The translations under genes were made by a program, and so were the position numbers. This document shows positions 12,351 to 25,858 of a stretch of DNA of 64,000 nucleotides, in pieces. The stretch covers positions 373,341 to 437,340 of the forward strand of contig VXAA01006091.1 of the NCBI GenBank assembly GCA_013399115.1, in the 5' to 3' direction. The DNA comes from Anseranas semipalmata (Eukaryota; Chordata; Aves; Anseriformes; Anseranatidae). Under the pieces are notes generated by a model. That model saw only the letters and a list, made by a program, of their open reading frames with translations, did not search any database and had not been told where the DNA came from. Within the stretch, counting starts at the first letter, position 1. Every line of letters begins with the position of its first letter.

Positions 12351-15300
12351 ATGCTTGAAAGTGATCTCTATAAACCAGAAAGACCTTGGAATAGAATAAT
12401 TACCATTTTAAAAATAATGCATCTGACAATGACAAATGCAAAAGCAGCTAAATGTAAAACGTATAGCTAGACTTTGTATTTCACCACTTTAAGCTTTTCT
12501 TCTGTAGCATTATGCTCAGCTAGTTAATTCTCAATTTGTAGTTAGGGATTTGAATTTAATTCCGAAGTGTGGTATCTCCACTTGATACTAATAAAAATCA
12601 TCTTACTAGTATTTGAGCATTTCTCTGGTTTACCCACATAATTTTGAATTAAAATTTGATCCTTCACAGTGTTTTAAACCTTTCCCAGGTTGATATTATA
12701 CAGAGATTTTATAAGCATAAGCTGTTTCCTCACCTGAACATCCCACCAGGTATGTCCTTCTGATTCAACAACAAACCCTTGACAACTACATCGAGAATTC
12801 ATTTTTTTCAACTGTTTGTGTGCACTGAATTCATAACACTTCCATCTTTCCAGTCCTTCCCTGAGTTCCTTACTGCAACACCAGGTGGAACCAAGTCCAG
12901 GAGGATGCTGGGATCAAGATGCTGCAACAACCCCTCCTGTTCACAAACCAGTAACCCTGTCAAAGGGTTAAGCTGATCTGACATTATCTGCTGTTGACAA
13001 ATTCATGTTGGTGGGTTGCTATTAGGTGCACAAACATGTTTCTGTACTGTTTGAAGTACCAAAGTTAAACAAACTATACTGTAAATCCATTACCCTTGGT
13101 TTTTGACATCACGTGTCAGTTTTATGTAATCTAAGCAAATGTGCTATCTCTCCATCAGATGTACTGTGTATTAACAGTATTAACGGTGTCAGGTCACAAA
13201 TGACCTTTTTTTCTTTTTTGTAAAACATCAAAGCAGACAAATTAATAAACATTAATAAAAGTATTAATACTATACTTTTCCATCTCATTTGTTACATGGT
13301 TAGTCTCAGTTAAATAAACATTTTATTTATTTTTAATATAATGTATTTATTAAAACTCTTCTTGATATGTTTTACACCCCCTGCTAGCTGAAACACTTTT
13401 TCTACACATCATCCTTTTGGATTATTTTCTCATACTTATCCTGTTTTCCTGTTTTCTGTATTCATTCATTTTCTGTGGTTTCCTTTTTTGATTTTTAGGT
13501 CATGAGATAGCTATGGTATCTCTATACTCCACTGAATAAATGTAGGAAATTGGTATATTAACCAGTTTATTTAACTAATTATAATATTATTTAGGTTTTT
13601 TTTTTTTGATAATGTTATCCAAATAAATATGAAAGTAAACCTCCACTCCAAAGCTTGAATGCAAAGGCAGTGGGAGGAGGCTCACTTAATTTGAAAAAAA
13701 AAATACAGTAAAAACTGTAGTAATTTAGTTATGTGAATACACTTTTATTCTGATGAAATATAAAAGTTCTGTTTTTAAGTCAGAAATGACCTCCGATTAA
13801 AACATACATGCATTGATCCCCATCAAAAATCCTGCTATTATACATTGTTTATGCAATACACTTTTTCTGTCTTGTATGTCTATTACCTCAGCTGGAAGAC
13901 TGAACTTAGCTTTGCATGAAAACACATCTTGAAAAACATCTCATTTGAGGTTGACAAGTTTTAAGACCTTTCTGATAACATAAAAGGGAAAGTACTAGAC
14001 ACTTGAACTCCTCTTGCCAAGACAAAGCCTAAAAGGGAGACGCCGGAAGTGGACAGGAACGTCTTGAAGAACTAGATATGTTGGCATTAATGTTGATGGC
14101 CCCTGAGCCAGAGCAAAAGTAGAATTTGCTCAAATAAAGTCCATATGTTAGCAAATCCTCTGTGTTATTACTGTCAGTTGAAACCACCTGTCCTGCCCTT
14201 CCCTGGTCAAAGGAGGAGATTTTTATTGCTGATGTAAAAAACCAACAGACTTGCAACCTGTCAAGAGACCCTTAAACATGAGTTCTCACCACTATTCCAT
14301 TTCTGGTTCCAGATAATAAAAGCTGCACACATTAGTACCAAAAAAAAAAAAAATGAGGAAAAAGAAAAAATTAGAACTGCTTATTGGATGAAATGTAGAT
14401 TTCTAGATGAAAGTGAGCTAAATCACTCTCTAGACTCCATTGACACTATTGACTAGACACTGACTAAAAGGAGATACGAGGTGCCTGGTTTATATATAGA
14501 CATCTTTGCCAAGGTGTCTGAAATTCCGCTCAATCTCTGAATGTAGACAAATTAAGTAAAATTTCTTTTCTTATCGGGTGATTGTCTATTAATGATCTTC
14601 AAGGTAAACTGCAGTTCTCTATTGACCCATGATTTCCTTTTTCATTATTATCTGTAAAACTATGTCACAACTTTGCTGTAAAAGCATTTTTCATGTCTTA
14701 TATGTTCTTCATAGCTTTTTATTATTTTTTGCTGAAGAAATAAGAGTGAGAGTAAGGGTTAATTCTTATTACCTACTACTGTGAGAACCTAGTTGCTTCT
14801 GGCCAGATTCCTTAAACCATATGGATTTCTATTTCAACTTTGAAAATCAAAATGTAGCTCCCCCATTAAAAACAAAGAAACAAACAAACAAAAACATTTA
14901 TGCCTGGTTGTATGTATGACACAGTCCCAAAATGATCACTAATTTGTTTTCTTCATTCTATGAGCCTTGTGTGAGACTCTGACCACAGCCATAAAAACAA
15001 GGGACTATATAGTAACAAACTGATAAATCAGCTGATTTCTGTTACTGTTTATAGAAATGCTCTTCTAAGACATTTACTGTGAAGCAGTTCAGATTAGCTT
15101 CATTTTCTTTAACTTCCTAATGCAGTGTTCTTGCAATCTTAATAATTCAGTGTAGTCTTATGTGTGCACATACATATGTGTGTGCATAACTGTGTTCAAT
15201 GGTATTGCAGGTAGAAATAGGCTTTTGCCCACAGTTAAAATGTGATGTCTCATATCATAAAATTCTGGTTTTATTTTCTTAAAATTTTCTCAAGTTCAAT

Positions 15301-18051
15301 TTTTCAGTCCAGATGTTTTCCTGACAATGATTGGAATCAGGCCCAATATTATTAGAATTTTTCCTCTAGAACATTTTAATGATGTGAATACCAGACTAAG
15401 TGTATCCATGTTAAAGAAAATGTCATTATATGCTGTGATACCAACAAATTTTGAAATGCAGAACTGAGGCATTCTAGAGTTACAGATATACTTTGCTAAT
15501 AGTATGAAAATCTATCCAAACATATATTTATTCTGAAAAAGATCTCCATTCACGGTCAGCCACGTAGCTAGCAGCTATCTCAATGCATCAAGTACTTTTC
15601 GGCTATGTTGACTAGCTACCACTAAAGTTCTTCCAGAGATTCAGAGAGTGGATTTGGCTTTTCCTTGAGTCACTCCTTTTGACAGGTAGGGACTATTTTA
15701 GAAGAGACTGTTTTTGTGTCCCACTCTCAAAGTGGGAGTAGAAAAGTTTCCTCCTGTCCTTCTACTAAGGCTCAGGGAGCAGGAGGAGGAACTTAGTGTA
15801 GAGTAAACATGAGATAAGTGCTTCTCTGAATGAGGAGGACAGGAGGCCAAACCAAGACGATGAGGTGCAGAAGACAGCACTTTGAAAGCACATGGGTCAA
15901 AAAGAAAGAAGTTTCCCAGATGCTTTTCCTCTTCCCATTCCAAAGGTCTCGAGGTTGTCATTCTGCTTACAAGTAGACTGTAAGTGATTCATTAGGGCCT
16001 TGCACCACTTGTTTTTCATTTCCATGACAGTGTTTTGCCTCTACTCTGCTAGCCTTTCTATGACCATGACTTCACTAATGATTTCTACCTGCTGTCTCTT
16101 GGAAGATTCTTTTCTAGTAACCATAGAACATATCACAAGGCTATCTTGCTTTGTGTTCATCTCCTGGTAGATATATCTGGCATGATAATATCGTATTTCA
16201 TCTGTGCCTTGCATTTCCTCAAGTTTTAAGTAACATTTTCCTCAATCAAGACATTATTTTACTTCCTTTCTTCTCTATTTCCCACATGAAAAGGAAAAAT
16301 ATCACAATCTCCCATGTCCACGATGTACTTCCATCTACATATTACCTCATTAATATTCCAGTTAGATTTCTGGAAAATTAAACAAACAAACAAAAAAACA
16401 AACAACAACAACAACAACAACAATCAGACAAAATATTCAAATAAGTTACTCATTTTTTTCCTCTTTGCATTTAAGTTATTATTCAGATTATTATTATTTT
16501 TAATGCTCTTACTCTAGATGTTCTATTCCGGAATCCAGGGAATGAAAAGAGGTTGCTAGGCTTCCTTATGTGTGAGAAACCATCAAATTTTAGTTGGCTA
16601 CTGGGTGCCAGAAACCTGTACCTGGAGGATCTTTCAGAAAATTAAGATACTTTTTCTCTCTCTCACAAACACATGTACACACACACACTCTTTCCCAGTT
16701 TTCTTCTGTCAGGCTGCCTGTAGTTCTCCTGGTTTGTTAGATTAAGTAATAACTCCAGAATCTGTCAATGCTGCATCCTAGCAAGGTAAATTTGCATCCT
16801 TCATGTTAGTTTCACGCTTTTTGTAAATATCTTTTCTTTCAATAAATATGTGAAATATTTTCCCACATCACAGACTGTCTCCTTGAAATGATATGGGATA
16901 ACCTACTGATCTCTTAAGTGTTGCAAGTTTTGAATTATATATTAAGGCATAATATGTATTATAATTTGGCTTCTTATCTTCTGCTTCCCAAATTCTGGAT
17001 TTTTTTAAGCACAACTTTAGAAGGGCATTCTGCTATCACAAAAATAGTTCTAGTTCTGTTTTGAGATCTGAGGTGGTATATAAAAGTAAAAAACATAGCA
17101 TTAAGTTCCCCATGATGGATGACACAAGTATGTCATACTGAGAAGTAAGACACAACATCACACAATCAGACTGCCAATCTTACTCTTTGTTCTCATCTTT
17201 AAAAAAAAAAAGAAGGGGTGGGGATGGCATCTGGATATGTTGATTTTGCCCTGTGATTGACTCATAACGACAGGCAAATAGCACAGTCCTGCTGTTCACT
17301 CACATACAAATGTCCCTTGACAGGGTGAAGGGATGAGCCCTGTAGGAAAGGCAAAGCAAGTGATAAAGTCCCAGAGGAACTTAGAGAATCACAGGTAAGT
17401 CAATATAAGAAAAGTGTACAGTCTTATAAGGGGAATACTTTAACACTTTCAGTTTAGCTTGATCTATGCTGTGGTTTCACATTTGGTCATTTGGGCAATA
17501 ACTTTACAGACAACATGACAAGTAAATGAATTATGTTTTCCAAACATTTGCATTCTGGCACAAACTGAGGGGCATCATCAGGCTTTATTTTATTTAGTAA
17601 AAAGAGAAAAATGGCATTTAGGAAAAAAAATAAATCAATGATCTTGTGACAATTGTATACATCTTATTAGATGTAACTGGAGTTTCACATTTTCTTGCCA
17701 GCATTGATTTTAGTGGATTAAAAAGAGGCAAACATGTAAGGAACTATTAAACTGATGCATTCATATGTTAGAGGAAGCCATATAAGGGTGATTTTCTCAA
17801 TAAAGACGCATTGAACTCTAAAGTTTACTGTGGGTCATGTGGCAATCACAATCCTGTATTTTGCAGGAAATTAATCAATTTTTTTGACTTTGTACAAGTT
17901 GGCTCTTTGTGCTTGTAAGATTGGAATGTATATATTCTCTCTCTCATTAACTTAATTGAAAAATATGTAAGAAGTGATTAATTCAACTCCTCTCCTTCAT
18001 GTGTATATGTATATTCACTTTGTTACAAACACACATCACACAGAAGCACAC
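12351..18051. other. AT-rich unique sequence, no gene seen
   Basis: Holds T and A runs (near 13596, 14340, 17202), a CAAA/CAA tract at 16381-16423 and otherwise unstructured sequence. The frames (60 to 112 codons) lack recognisable domains. The 112-codon frame at 17999-18337 runs through the minus-strand CR1 below and is a shadow. Confidence 0.55.
16381..16423 (+). repeat. (CAAA)n/(CAA)n microsatellite
   Basis: CAAA units followed by seven CAA units. It gives an Asn-rich chance frame. Confidence 0.9.
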
Positions 18052-18228
18052 AATCACAGAATGGTTGAGGTTGGAAGGGACCTCTGGAGATTATCTAGTC
18101 CAACCCCCCTGCCAAGCAGGGTCACCTAGAGCACGTTGCATAGGATCACATCCAGGTGGGTTTGAATATCTCCAAAGAAGGAGACTCCACAGTCTCGCTG
18201 GGCAGCCAGTTCCAGTGCTCTGTCACCT
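18052..18228 (-). mobile_element. CR1 LINE 3' end, 5'-truncated
   Basis: The sequence begins ATCACAGAATGGTTGAGGTT and continues with GGAAGGGACCTCTGG and CTAGTCCAACCCCCCTGCC, the reverse complement of a standard CR1 3' UTR and ORF2 end. It is truncated after about 175 bp. Only one recognisable octamer remains at the 3' tail. No ORF. Confidence 0.9.
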
Positions 18229-20185
18229 GAACCGAACATGCCCTCGCATGTGTGCACACTCCCTTGCACAATACCCATACATTTTTGAGCTGAGAGCAAA
18301 TTTAGAGCACTTCTACCTCATTTTTTTTTCTTTTTAAGCCAAAAAAAGTAATTTTGAAACTGTAATGTTAGTTGTCATCTAAACCATTTTGTTTACTGCC
18401 ATGAAGTGTTTGAAAGTAAAGCGCATCCATCCACAAGAGATTCTAAACAACAGCTAATTCAGACATAATAGTAATGCTTCATGTGTTCCTGCGGCTGTTT
18501 CTGTATTTCACTCAGCTTGTCTGAATAATGAAAGCAGTAAGACAGAATGGCATTCAGCAATAGAAAATAGAAGAAAGGTTAGGAGGGCAGTTTGGAAAAC
18601 AACATTTCTTACTAGAGATTTGGGCAGATTTTGTATAAAAACAGACTTGGTAAGAGGAATAGAAAATGTAAACTTACTTCTGCAGAAGTAACCTAGCCAC
18701 AGGGGAAGACAGTTGTCCAGCTGCCTGTTTTTGCTATAACCAAAGAGAATTATAAAGGTGATCAATCTTTTAGATGTATTCAGGTAAAGGCCATTGCTAA
18801 TTCTGCGATAATTTCTTTTCAGTTTTAATGTTCTGCTGTGACATGAAGTGTTAATTATTTCTTGAATGGTGAAGTTTTACTGAGAATAAGGTTTACGTGG
18901 ACTAAACAAATAGGTGCCTGCTGCTCCTATCAAATCCTGCAGTTATTTGTCAACTGTTTCTGCAAATCCATTACATATGTAATAGAAAGCACAACTGGAA
19001 GAGCAAAATAGCAGTCTAAAAAGAGAAACAAAGGTACCATTCTGGCAATCCAACAGAATTAATTTATTTCCCAGTTATGGCCACATAGCTTAACTCCAAG
19101 TGCTTGGCAAAAGAAGCAAAAACAAATTTGAGTCATAATTTAAAATCATGTTGCTATATGCCTATAAGAATACATACAGCATTCATTCTTCTCCATCATT
19201 ATCATCATCATCATTTGCCCTAAATGACTACATTGTGACATCACATAATAGCTTGCATTAAACCTACTTTTATGAGCTGTCTCACCGCTGTCAGAAGTGT
19301 ACTTTCTGAACTGCTATGACAATGTAGTGAATGGACACATTAAATCTGACAAAAAATTGTGGTAGTTTTATACTACGGACAAAAGTGTCTTAGTTCAGTA
19401 ATACAAGATCATTAAACGCGTGAAATGTGAATAAATGGATTTATACATTTTCTCTAAAGTACTGATTTCAACATTCCTGGCTTACAATAAAAGAGAGATT
19501 ACTGTTTAGAGATATAACTTCTACAGGTTTCCACAGTTTAGACTGATACCTCAAACAACAGATGAAAATCTGAAATATCTACCACAGATTTTACAACCTC
19601 ATATTCTGTATGTGTTCAGTGTGCTGAACACAAGCTGAACAGCATCTTGTGAATCATCATTTGCATTACATGGGAATATTGATTAAAAATATTCCAAGCT
19701 CTTAGTTAATGTTTACCACGTGTTTTTACCCCATTTGCATCTTATGGCACCACCTCTTTTCTTTGTTTTACTTTTCTTCCCTTTTTGAATGTGCTATCCA
19801 GCAGTCTCTGCCATACCATGTTATAACATTGTGTGTTATATCTTATGTATGTCTGAGTCTTAACTCTGGTCTTTGTTCTTTTACAATTTTTTTCCTTTCT
19901 GTTTTAGGGAATTTTGTGGAGATCCTCCTCACTCCATTTGTATTTTCTGTAGCTGTTTCATGGGCCACTCTTCTTGAACCTCTTATCCTTGTTTCACATC
20001 ATTTCAGATTAGTATCTCCAAGTAAGAATGATCTATGAGATCAAGTAGTGGCTGAAACCAACTTGATGTCCAAAACCATCTTGGCTGTCTTCTAGCATTA
20101 CCTTGTATGTCTGCTGTCAAATGAAGCTCAACATGACTAAAATCTCTCTTAATGTCTCCCACACAAATCTTTCCTATCTCAACCA
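18229..20185. other. AT-rich unique sequence, no gene seen
   Basis: Contains a short ATC run near 19199-19215. A 109-codon frame (19709-20038) encodes a hydrophobic Leu/Phe/Ser-rich peptide typical of T-rich chance frames, with no signature I recognise. Confidence 0.5.
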
Positions 20186-20799
20186 GGGCAGCCAGGAGGG
20201 CCAACTGTATCCGGGGGTGCATGAGGCACAGCATTGCTAGTCAGTCAAGGGAAGTGATTGTCCCATTCTGCTCTGCGCTGGTGCGGCCTCACCTCGAGTC
20301 CTGTGTGCAGTTCTGGGCACCACAATACAAAAAGGACATGAAACTTTTGGAGAGTGTCCAGAGAAGGGCTACCAAGATGGTGAAGGGCCTGGAGGGGAAA
20401 ACGTATGAGGAGCGGCTGAGGTCACTTGGTTTGTTCAGCCTGGAAAAGAGGAGGCTGAGGGGAGACCTCATTGCGGTCTACAGCTTCCTCACGAGGGGAA
20501 GTGGAGGGGCAGGCACCGATCTATTCTCTTTAGTGACCAGCGATAGGACCCGAGGGAATGGAGTCAAACTGCGACAGGGGAGGTTCAGGCTGGATATCAG
20601 GAAGAGGTTCTTCACTGAGAGGGTTGTCGCGCAGTGGAACAGGCTCCCCAGGGACATAGTCACAGCACCAAACCTATCAGAGTTTAAGAAGTGTTTGGAC
20701 TGTGCTCTTAGTCATATGGTCTGAATTTTTGGGCAGACCTGTGTAGTGCTATGAGTTGGACTCGATGATCTTGAGATATTCTATGATTCTATGATTCTA
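20186..20799 (+). mobile_element. CR1 LINE, 5'-truncated
   Basis: About 610 bp from a CCAGGAGGGCCAAC start in ORF2 to the octamer tail (ATTCTATG repeated, 20778-20799). The 3' UTR has lost about 20 bp between 'ctcgatgatc' and 'gatattctatg' relative to the copies at 6316 and 44343. The truncation point matches that of the copy at 44343 almost exactly. Confidence 0.97.
20194..20724 (+). pseudogene. CR1 ORF2 C-terminal fragment (reverse transcriptase polyprotein)
   Basis: An uninterrupted frame covers the C-terminal region of CR1 ORF2 downstream of the catalytic RT core. Conserved blocks include [54 protein letters not shown] and [10 protein letters not shown], ending in HMV. The apparent start at 20152 lies in flanking DNA and is not a real CR1 start. 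The endonuclease and the RT active site are absent, so no functional enzyme can be made. The lack of stops suggests a moderately young insertion. Confidence 0.92.
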
Positions 20800-20899
20800 A
20801 CCATGATGCCATCTTTCTGCTGACATTTAAAACTCTCCTTTGTCTGAGACAGCTTTCTGTTTTTTTATGCCTGGTCAATGTTTTATGTTGTCTTCTATG

Positions 20900-21060
20900 A
20901 AACCTTTCACTCTTCTCTAGACATATTCTTTCTCCTGTAAGTTTCTGAAGGTGTAGTTATCCTTTCTCTGGATGTACCTTATCCACCTTCTCAACTTCTT
21001 TCTAATGTTCAGAACAGAGATTGACACTCCAGGATGGGTAAGAAGTAGGATACAGATTTT
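20900..21060 (-). mobile_element. Possible ancient CR1-like fragment
   Basis: Words such as TTTCTCTGGATGTACCTTATCCACCTTCTCAACTTC followed by 'CAGAACAGAGATTGACACTCCAGGATG' follow the order of the CR1 minus-strand 'tctctggactctctcgagcacctccatgtcc ... gaacacagtactcgagg' block at 24700-24770. Divergence is high and extent uncertain. It lies just downstream of the younger CR1. Confidence 0.3.
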
Positions 21061-24000
21061 CTAAAGAATGAATTTTATTGGCAGAAAAACAAGCAATCAT
21101 AGCTTTTAATGTGAAATTTGTACAATGCAGGCAAGTATATGTGAGCTATAATGGCACTATTTTTGTCAACAAAGAGATATGGACACTTTTAGGTATGATT
21201 CATCTGAATTGCTTTCTTCATCTACTTTATATTCAATAAAGTGTACCCTGGACTGTGAAGGCAGTCTGTGGTACTGTATCAGATAAAAGTCTCCTTTGCA
21301 GGTATCTATAATTGGTCAAATGAATCACAACTTTGGTGCCCAGTACCAAAATGAGAACATATCATGTTAGCCATTGTTCTTTTGGATGCCCTTAAGCTAT
21401 TTGTTGTTATTTGTTGCCTTTTTATTATGAATTATTAGCTTGTTTTGTATGAGTCTTGCTTCTCACTCTAGGCTATTTATGATAATATAATAACACTGTG
21501 CAGTGTGGTACAATATTCAAAAAGAAGACACCAGGTTGAAAGAAATTTAAGATTTGTAGTTTTTTCTCAGGCTTTCAAAAATTTGATGGCTTGCCCCAAG
21601 GCTGCTTTGGTTTATCTGTGGAGGCTGTGTATGTGAACTTTAATTGGTGGGATCACTGTAAATTCATGTCACATTGTTAAATTCTCTTGCTGTGAGTTTG
21701 CTACAGAACCCCTTACAGACAACTGTATAGTGTTGGACATGAGCATGAGCTTGTATGAGAACTACATCATGCTAAACCACACCAGTCCTTTTTCAAATAA
21801 ATCACCAGAACCATTATAAATGGACAATCCTTTTGTGTTGAGATTACCTCTTGCTGAATATCTTACAGTTAATTGTCATATAAACTGGTCAATTTTTTTT
21901 TTTTTTCAGGAGTTCTTTGTGTTTGGAATATCATGTTTGATAAAGAAAACATCTTTTTTTAAGGTCCCGTTCTTTTCACTCTTTTTTCACCTTTACAGAT
22001 GTGTCAGTTAGTGTACCGACATCATTAGCAAAGATAGTGTAAAGTTAGCTATCAGGCTGAACAAGCAATGCACCTGTCCTAGGACAGAACAAGTTTGCCT
22101 TGAAACAGCATTCAAATCATATGTCAGAGATTTCTGGATGTCAAATGGTATGACCTTTCTAAATGCTCTGACATATTTTTGAAGCAAGTCTACTAGCCAC
22201 TAGACTGCTTTTAATTAGTCTCTGCCAAGGCTGTTAATGAGTTTTCAACACACAGTGAGTCATGTTAAAAAATATAATAAATAAATAAAGGCCAAAATAG
22301 GCCAAGGTAAAACAAACCTACCAAGCAAACATCCTGAAGTGCAGAAAAGATGTTCAAAGCCTCCTGTCACAGGAAAACAACAACAACAACAACAAAATCA
22401 GAGAATTCTTCTTAACCCAAGTTATTTTATAAAGTCGTAACAACAACAACAACAACAACAACAACAACCAGACCACAAAAAATCGGCTTGACATACTGCT
22501 TCAAGCTATAGCTGTTTCTTCAATATTGTAGAACATGTGCTTTTCATCACCTATCACATTTATGAAGATAAAAATACTCATAAGGGTAGGAACATAACTG
22601 AAATACTTTTATTTGTTTTTAGGTAGATGCTGAAATTCTTTGCTCAATATTTATTCAACCTGAACTCAGAGCACTTGCAATTATTACCATTGCCTTGTAA
22701 ATATAAACTACTTCTGCTGAATAGCCTGTACCTATGACATGACATTGGACAGCTCTTCTTGATGTCCATGTGAAATCCAGCCTTTTATTACATACTGTCA
22801 ATACAATCTTGGAGAAGTGAGTGCTCCAGCGTATCGGCTTAGCTTGTTTCCATGGTATGAATTGTTCATGGCCATACTGAGACTGCAATGGAGAACTAAT
22901 CCATCCTTAGAATGCTGCATGCTTTTGTTCCTTGCTTTCAAGCCAGCTAAGCCCCCCTCAGCTCAACTCTCACATCCAGCACTGGGTTCTGCTTCCACAG
23001 TCACACAAAATGGTACCATATGCATCAAAACAAATGGCAGGCACCCAAAACCAGCGGAGGATTTTTGTTATGAAAGCCTAGCATTTTTTAAGTCTAACCT
23101 TTAAAAAAATATATGCTACTAATTGCTGTGGGATCTTGAATTAGGTGTTCAAATCATGTGTTCTGTTCAGGTAGCATACGAGCAGTGCTTGATTCCTTAA
23201 CCATAAATAGTCCTATTGTATCTTAAGTAACTTGATGAACTGGGATTTACATGCTTAGTTTTCAGTTAGTCAACTACCTGCAGGAACTCAGGAACAACCC
23301 TCTAAATATGAACTCACTTTTCCATGGCTATATGGTCAGCACTGTGAATATTTTACCATATTTTACATACGGGCACTCTCCATAAGGCAAATCTTGACAC
23401 TTCACTTGGGACCATTCAGTCCACCCATTAGACACTTTTTTAGTGTGCTGACATGACATACCTTTTGCCTTGGTCCTCCAACAGGCTCAGCAATGGACAA
23501 TCCTGTCGACATAATGACTTCAGAAGTCCCTACACCAAGTTGACTGTCATCTCTCTCTTCTGTGAGTTATAAAACAAAATCCTGACATACATCTGATTCT
23601 TTTTTTTCTTTTGCTACACTATATTCTTCAGAAAAAGCTTTTGCAAATCAATAACCTCTATGGTAAATCGTTGTCTCTGTACATTCAAATTTAATTTCTC
23701 TCATGCTTTTATGTTTAAAGAAGAGTTACAATAAATGGCTGCAGTTGGTTTTATTTTCCCTCAGAATCCTTTATATTTACTCAGTGAATCTCTATCTAGA
23801 ATTTAAATTTCTTCAAAGATTGAGCATGTCCTAACTAACAGATAATACCAGAAACACAAATGAAAATTGCAATGCTCCTCCTTTCACTCAGAAGCCTTCT
23901 GGTCTGTTCCAGTTAAAAGCAGGAACTAGCAAGAGAGTCCATGCTTATTGGTACAATCTTATTAGTGGGAAAAGAATAGATTAAGTGGCTATACATCCTT

Positions 24001-24245
24001 TAGTCCAATCATTTGTCACAAGAACGAGGGAAGAATGACCCAGTCATTCAATCAGTATTTTGTGGATGAACACTATGCAATGTAATTGTTGAGTGAACCT
24101 TGTTTTCAGTGTAACATTCACCTTGAAAAAAAAACTTAGTCTTTCCACAAAACTAATTACAAACCTCTATGTTAAAAGATTACCCTTTTGCACTATCTTA
24201 AGAGTGCACTGAGCAACATTCTGAAAGCAAAAGCTAAGAATATAT
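21061..24245. other. AT-rich unique sequence, no gene seen
   Basis: Two AAC microsatellites lie at 22376-22395 and 22439-22469. Frames of 63 to 95 codons show no recognisable domain or codon pattern. Confidence 0.55.
22376..22469 (+). repeat. Paired (AAC)n microsatellites
   Basis: AAC arrays at 22376-22395 and 22439-22469 are separated by about 43 bp of unique sequence. Confidence 0.9.
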
Positions 24246-25066
24246 CACAGAATCACAGAATCACAGAATTGTTCAGGTTGGAAGAGACCTCCAAGATCAC
24301 CTAGTCCAACCTCTGACCTAACTCTAACAAGGCCCACACTAAACCATATCTCTAAGCTCAACATCTAAACGTCTTTTAAAGACCTCCAGGGATGGTGACT
24401 CAACCACTTCCCTGGGCAGCCCATTCCAATGCCTAACTACCCTTTCGGTAAAGAAGTTTTTCCTAACATTCAACCTAAACCTCCCCTGACGCAACTTGAG
24501 CCCATTCCCCCTCGTCCTGTCACCAGGCACGTGGGAGAAGAGACCAATCCCTACCTCACTACAGCCTCCTTTAAGGTACCTGTAGAGAGCGATAAGGTCA
24601 CCCCTGAGCCTCCTCTTCTCCAGGCTGAACAACCCCAGCTCCCTCAGCCGTACCTCGTAAGACTTGTTCTCCAGACCCCTCACCAGCTTCGTTGCCCTTC
24701 TCTGGACTCTCTCGAGCACCTCCATGTCCTTCTTGTAGTGAGGGGCCCAAAACTGAACACAGTACTCGAGGTGCGGCCTCACCAGAGCCGAGTACAGGGG
24801 GACAATCACCTCCCTAGTCCTGCTGGCCACACTGTTCCTGATACAAGCCAGGATGCCGTTGGCCTTCTTGGCCACCTGAGCACACTGCTGGCTCATATTC
24901 AGCCGACTGTCAACCAGCACACCCAGGTCCTTCTCTGCCAGGCAGCTTTCCAGCCACTCATCCCCCAGCCTGTAGCTCTGCCTGGGGTTGTTGTGCCCCA
25001 GGTGCAGGACCCGGCACTTGGCCTTGTTAAACTTCATACAGTTGGCCTCAGCCCATCGGTCCAGCC
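24246..25066 (-). mobile_element. CR1 LINE, 5'-truncated, well preserved
   Basis: The left end has three CACAGAAT units (reverse complement of ATTCTGTG), the CR1 3' tail. A typical CR1 3' UTR and the C-terminal third of ORF2 follow. The element breaks off at about 25066, next to a short TA run. Length is about 820 bp. It is the best preserved CR1 coding sequence in the window and differs in sequence and tail octamer from the 6316/20186/44343 group, so it is probably another subfamily. A 220-codon frame on the opposite strand (24429-25091) is a shadow of it. Confidence 0.98.
24339..25037 (-). pseudogene. CR1 ORF2 C-terminal fragment, 232 codons uninterrupted
   Basis: The frame starts at [17 protein letters not shown], the RT thumb region just after the catalytic palm. 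It runs through [59 protein letters not shown] and [20 protein letters not shown] to the terminal RDMV. The family encodes an endonuclease and reverse transcriptase for target-primed retrotransposition. Here the endonuclease and RT catalytic motifs are missing through 5' truncation, so the copy is inactive. No stop or frameshift is seen. Confidence 0.95.
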
Positions 25067-25858
25067 GATATATATATATCTTTCTGTTTGAGATTTTGAT
25101 TGCTGAAACATCACATAACTTTGCAGTTGTGACCCATATAAGGAAGTGTTATGCTAACAGAAAAAGAAATTATGCTGAACTTCATGCATAGCTATGTAAA
25201 ACACAAATGCTTACTCAATATGAGTTGTTTTGGTTATCCTACAAAAGTTCAATCCATCTTATCTGCTTGGAAAAGTTTCAAAATATGGCCTCAAAGCATA
25301 TTATGCTAGGAGGCCATGGATAGCCATCACAGACTTTTGCAACTTTTCATCCAGGATGAGCAACCCATAAAGCAAGCAGGCTTTGTGCCCTTATGGGCCT
25401 TCACTTAATGCATTTCTAGTCCCATTAGAGGAAGACTTCAGAGCCCTATGATAGAAATTGAATCAAACTTCAAAGTTAGAACAAGGAATGGATGAGAATC
25501 TCTTTGATGAAGAAGTCTTCGGTCCCATATGATGACTGCTGCTTGAAGACTGAAGAACCAGGTCAGAGTTAGTGTTAAGAAATAAGCCAATCTATAGAGA
25601 CAATATTAAAATAAGCTAGGAATAGATAAATGAATGTATTCAATATCGTTATACCAGGTGTGTACAAGAGCATAACAATCTCTTGGACCATGTGAGTACT
25701 GCTCACTTCATCCCTTGAACAGCCTCATCCATGGTTGAGTTAATCACCAGCCACATGAAGCAGTATAAATAAGTAACTATGATAGGATTTGGAGATTGAG
25801 TACTGATCTTAATACCTTTGACTGGTATAGACATGGGTAAATAGATAAGAATTGAGGT
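25067..25858. other. Unique sequence, no gene seen
   Basis: Begins with a short TA run at 25069-25079, then unstructured AT-rich sequence. No supported feature. Confidence 0.5.

Noticed and set aside
19709..20038. 109-codon hydrophobic frame resembling a membrane protein
   Set aside because: T-rich DNA generates Phe/Leu/Ser-rich frames by chance; no conserved motif and no plausible exon boundaries.
24429..25091. 220-codon plus-strand frame rich in Pro, Gln and Leu
   Set aside because: It is the antisense shadow of the well-preserved minus-strand CR1 ORF2 fragment at 24339-25037.
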